DNA of 8,676 nt, taken from Desulfuromonadaceae bacterium. GTDB taxonomy: Bacteria; Desulfobacterota; Desulfuromonadia; Desulfuromonadales; Geopsychrobacteraceae. Below, one piece after another: positions 6,549-8,676 of the stretch. The notes under the pieces are model-generated. The model searched no databases and was not told the DNA's origin. It saw only the letters and a list, made by a program, of their open reading frames with translations. The stretch lies in NCBI GenBank assembly GCA_013138655.1, contig WTCI01000237.1, forward strand, positions 1 through 8,676. The letters are read 5' to 3'. Position 1 is the first letter of the stretch. Every line of letters starts with the position of its first letter. The position numbers and the translations under genes were made by a program.

Positions 6549-6620
6549 GTAGGGGCGATCCTCGTGATCGCCCTTTTGGGCTCAATAGACAGTGTGGGCG
6601 AATATAAGATTCGCCCCTAC
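6549..6620. repeat. Inverted pair of GTAGGGGC palindromic units (BIME-like), copies 4 and 5
   Basis: Unit 6549-6573 (plus orientation, stem GGGCGATC / GATCGCCC) and unit 6596-6620 (minus orientation, stem GGGCGAAT / ATTCGCCC) are each 25 bases with the invariant GTAGGGGCGA head and TCGCCC end. They sit 22 bases apart between hemE and hemH. The inner stem bases differ between copies but remain complementary within each copy, showing covariation. Confidence 0.85.
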
Positions 6621-6633
6621 GCGAAAATCGGCG

Positions 6634-6666
6634 GGGGACGGAATTTATTTCTGTCCCCTTCTTTTT
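6634..6666 (+). repeat. GGGGAC...GTCCCC palindrome, terminator-like, between hemE and hemH
   Basis: The arms 6634-6643 and 6649-6658 form a 10-bp stem (one G-U) around a five-base loop and are followed by TTCTTTTT (6659-6666). It has the shape of a modest intrinsic terminator, but hemH begins 14 bases after the T-run, so complete termination here would separate hemH from the cluster. A second class of dispersed palindrome is an equally good reading. Confidence 0.6.
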
Positions 6667-6680
6667 GAGGATCGTACATC

Positions 6681-7649
6681 ATGCCCGATACTAAACCGAC
6701 TGCCTTGATTCTGCTCAATATGGGTGGCCCCGACTCTCTTGAAGCGGTTGAGCCATTTCTCTATAACCTGTTTTCCGATCGGGAACTGATTCAGTTGCCG
6801 GCCGGGGGGCTTTTGCAGAAGCCCTTTGCCAGGCTAATCTCTCATTTTCGGGCCAAGAAGGTCGTGGAAAAGTATCGAATTATTGGTGGTAAGTCCCCGC
6901 TTCTGGAATGGACGCAGAAACAGGCGACCGGAATTGCCGGGCGACTGGATAACGTTCAGCCCTATGTGATGATGCGTTATTGGGATCCGCGTGCCGAAGC
7001 GGTGCTGGCTGAGATCAAACAGGCGGGGATCGAAAAAGCGCTGGTGCTTTCCATGTATCCACACTACACCGGGGCCACCACAGGCAGCAGCAGCAACGAT
7101 TTTAAACGCGCTGCGGCAAAGGTTTACCCGGAACTCGAGTACCAGCTGATTGAGGATTGGTATGACTGGCCCGCCTATCTCGATGCCCTGGCCACCCGGG
7201 TGATGGAGGGGCTGGATTCCTTTCATGATCTGCTGCGTGACGAGGTCCAGATTCTCTTTTCTGCGCACGCCCTGCCCCAAAAATTTATCGATCGTGGCGA
7301 TCCGTACCGGCAGCATGTGGAAACCACTGCCGAAGAGGTGATGCAGCGGGTTGGCTATTATGATTGGAGCATTGCCTATCAGAGTCGTAGCGGCCCGGTA
7401 AAATGGATGGAGCCGGGGACTGAAGAGATGATCCAGCAACTGGCCGCGGCCGGACATCAGTGCCTGCTGATGGTGCCGATCTCCTTTGTCTCGGATCATA
7501 TTGAGACGTTAGAGGAAATCGATATGGGGTATCGTGATCTGGCTGCCGATTGCGGTTTCCAGCATTTTCGCCGGGCTCCGTCATTGAACGATCATAGCGA
7601 TTTTCTTGATGCTATGGCAGCATTGGTCCGGGAACGGAGCGCGCTATGA
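6681..7649 (+). CDS. hemH: Ferrochelatase
   Basis: HemH inserts Fe2+ into a porphyrin ring. The 322-residue protein contains the N-terminal LLNMGGPDSLEAVEPFL (11-27), the loop RIIGGKSPLLEWT (66-78), MYPHYTGATTGSS (125-137), the catalytic histidine H196 in FSAHALPQKFIDRGDPY, and the C-terminal SFVSDHIETLEEID (268-281) with the metal-path residues H273 and E275. The LNMGGP start resembles protoporphyrin-type ferrochelatases rather than the Bacillus coproporphyrin type, which has a tyrosine in this segment. The C-terminal cysteines that hold a [2Fe-2S] cluster in animal enzymes are absent. The ATG at 6681 has GAGG about ten bases upstream. The stop overlaps the start of the next small gene (ATGA). 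Confidence 0.96.
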   Translation: MPDTKPTALILLNMGGPDSLEAVEPFLYNLFSDRELIQLPAGGLLQKPFARLISHFRAKKVVEKYRIIGGKSPLLEWTQKQATGIAGRLDNVQPYVMMRYWDPRAEAVLAEIKQAGIEKALVLSMYPHYTGATTGSSSNDFKRAAAKVYPELEYQLIEDWYDWPAYLDALATRVMEGLDSFHDLLRDEVQILFSAHALPQKFIDRGDPYRQHVETTAEEVMQRVGYYDWSIAYQSRSGPVKWMEPGTEEMIQQLAAAGHQCLLMVPISFVSDHIETLEEIDMGYRDLAADCGFQHFRRAPSLNDHSDFLDAMAALVRERSAL

Positions 7650-7828
7650 AAGAGTGTCTCATCTGTCATAAGGAATTTGATCCGAGTTTGCCGTTGACCG
7701 ATCCTGCCCAGATTGCCGGGCAATTGTTGGCCGAAGAGGATTACGGCGATGCTGGAAAATTATGCCCGGATTGCCTGGCCAGCCGGGGGCGGTTGGCGAT
7801 GATGTATCGGAGTGATTGCTTCGATTGA
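7646..7828 (+). CDS. Small protein with two CxxC motifs, coupled to hemH
   Basis: This 60-residue protein begins inside the hemH stop (ATGA at 7646-7649), with GGAG six bases before its ATG, so translation is probably coupled to hemH. The sequence has a CLIC motif (C4, C7) and a CPDC motif (C40, C43) separated by 32 residues, plus C58 near the C-terminus. Four cysteines in two CxxC pairs suggest a zinc-ribbon or rubredoxin-like metal site. There is no signal peptide or membrane segment, and the region between the pairs (about 14-35) is partly acidic. I do not recognise a characterised family. Its place suggests a role with heme or iron handling, for example as an accessory or redox/metal-responsive partner, but this is inference from context only. 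Confidence 0.75.
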   Translation: MKECLICHKEFDPSLPLTDPAQIAGQLLAEEDYGDAGKLCPDCLASRGRLAMMYRSDCFD

Positions 7829-7880
7829 AGTTTGATGCTTTCGCGAAAAGCCTTGGATTTGCGGAAGCTGTAAAAGCGGG

Positions 7881-8676
7881 TCAGAAGGTTTTGTTGCTTT
7901 TCGGACGCAGGCGGAATAACCATAATCCCGTCAGTACCACCAACCCGGCCCAGATAAATAAACTGCTGTAACCGGTCACTTCCCCAATTATCCCGAGAAT
8001 CAGCGCGCCTGAAAAAGCTCCCGCATCAATCCCGCCGGTAAATATCCCGGTGACCTTGCCCCGCACCGAATAAGGCTCATCACGCACCGCCATGGCATTC
8101 AGGGCCGGAAACAACAGCCCGTGTCCGATACCGAAAATAAAGCCGACGCAGACAAGCATTAAGTTGCCATGAACCAGCGGCACCAGCAGCAGACCGCTTG
8201 AGGCTAAAATAAAACCCCAAGGGATAAGCTGATTTTCGCCGATCCGATCGGCGATACGCCCGGAAAAAAAACGCACACCGACGGCTGCGCAGGAATACGC
8301 AATATAGTAGAGAGAGATGTAGCTGAGTTGTCGTTCTTGGGCCAGGGGAGCGATGAAGTTGCCGGTCGCGGCGAGGCCGAAACCGAATAGCATTGCCAGA
8401 CTTCCGCTGATCAGTTGTTTGCGTTGTTTGAGTAGGGCGAAAAAGGATGGCGAAGCCGCGGTCTGCTGTATTTGCTGGTGGTGTAGATCGCGAATCGGCA
8501 GGTGTATCAGCAGGCCGAGAGCCGCCATTCCGGTGGCGGTAAGAAAAAGAGCGCTGAACCCGAACCGGATCATGATCGGCTCAGCAATGGCCGGACCGAC
8601 TGCCAGACCGATCAGGCCGGAGGTGCCGAACATGCCGATTCCTTCGTTGAGCCGTTCTTCAGGGATCAGATCAACG
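7881..8676 (-). CDS. Major facilitator superfamily transporter (N-terminus outside window)
   Basis: The frame is open from the window edge at 8676 down to the TGA at 7881-7883, showing 264 residues. An internal ATG at 8633 is not the start, because the frame upstream reads DLIPEERLNEGIGMFGTSG, which is typical MFS sequence of the TM4-TM5 region; some 120 N-terminal residues are therefore missing. Further MFS hallmarks are a short cytoplasmic loop between the two halves (PIRDLHHQQIQQ) and RFFSGRIADRIGENQLIP, matching the conserved loop motif at the start of the second half. It is followed by several hydrophobic helices, with GIGHGLLFPALNAMAV among them, and a basic C-terminus. It is an inner-membrane secondary transporter, probably a drug or metabolite exporter; the substrate is unknown. 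The gene is convergent with the heme cluster, with 52 bases between stops and no clear terminator there. Confidence 0.85.
   Translation of the reverse strand, partial: VDLIPEERLNEGIGMFGTSGLIGLAVGPAIAEPIMIRFGFSALFLTATGMAALGLLIHLPIRDLHHQQIQQTAASPSFFALLKQRKQLISGSLAMLFGFGLAATGNFIAPLAQERQLSYISLYYIAYSCAAVGVRFFSGRIADRIGENQLIPWGFILASSGLLLVPLVHGNLMLVCVGFIFGIGHGLLFPALNAMAVRDEPYSVRGKVTGIFTGGIDAGAFSGALILGIIGEVTGYSSLFIWAGLVVLTGLWLFRLRPKSNKTF

Noticed and set aside
5701..6585. Long minus-strand open frame (294 codons) opposite hemE
   Set aside because: hemE is unmistakable on the plus strand. The antisense frame is a by-product of high GC and codon bias.
6834..7499. Minus-strand frame of 221 codons opposite hemH
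   Set aside because: Shadow of hemH, with no recognisable motif or start signal.
7829..7880. Convergent terminator between the mini-protein gene and the MFS gene
   Set aside because: Only a 5-bp GCTTT/AAAGC stem at 7837-7851 without a T-run on either side is visible, which is too weak to call.

Overview
The window looks like chromosomal DNA from an anaerobic Desulfobacterota-type bacterium, most probably Desulfuromonadales (Geobacter, Desulfuromonas or Pelobacter relatives). This is an inference from three things: moderately high GC, a radical-SAM/SPASM heme-synthesis gene next to hemE and hemH, and many short GTAGGGGC-type palindromic repeats between genes. No rRNA, tRNA, CRISPR array, integrase or intact transposase is visible.

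Left block (1-2698, minus strand): a compact cluster read right to left. It holds a membrane sensor histidine kinase (1742-2698), an OmpR/PhoB-type response regulator overlapping it by 8 bases (1048-1749), and, 48 bases further on, the first 333 codons of an SLC12-family cation-chloride cotransporter-like protein (999 down to base 1, running off the window). The spacing suggests one transcript in which a two-component system is made together with, and may control, an ion transporter. The transporter carries a run of nine A (sense strand) in codons 24-26; a one-base slip either way leads quickly to a stop.

Middle (2699-4055): a roughly 200-base divergent intergenic region, then a nitronate monooxygenase / FabK-like flavoprotein (2898-3977, plus) followed by a strong intrinsic terminator (4012-4055).

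Heme block (4056-7828, plus strand): a probable promoter, a structured leader with a long terminator-like hairpin and repeated AGGAGGCT/AGCCTCCT segments, then an AhbD/NirJ-like radical-SAM protein (4255-5367), hemE (5506-6543), hemH (6681-7649) and a 60-residue protein with two CxxC motifs whose start overlaps the hemH stop (7646-7828). The gaps before hemE and before hemH, each about 138 bases, are largely filled by five 25-base palindromic units of one family. HemE makes coproporphyrinogen III and HemH inserts iron into a porphyrin. An AhbD-like protein in the same cluster raises the question of how the propionate side chains are decarboxylated in this organism.

Right edge (7881-8676, minus strand): the C-terminal two thirds of a major facilitator superfamily transporter, convergent with the heme block; its start lies outside the window.

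The features most worth a second look are the attenuator-like leader of the heme cluster, the AhbD-HemE-HemH combination, the coupled CxxC mini-protein, the covarying palindromic repeats, and the kinase-regulator-cotransporter operon with its homopolymer tract.
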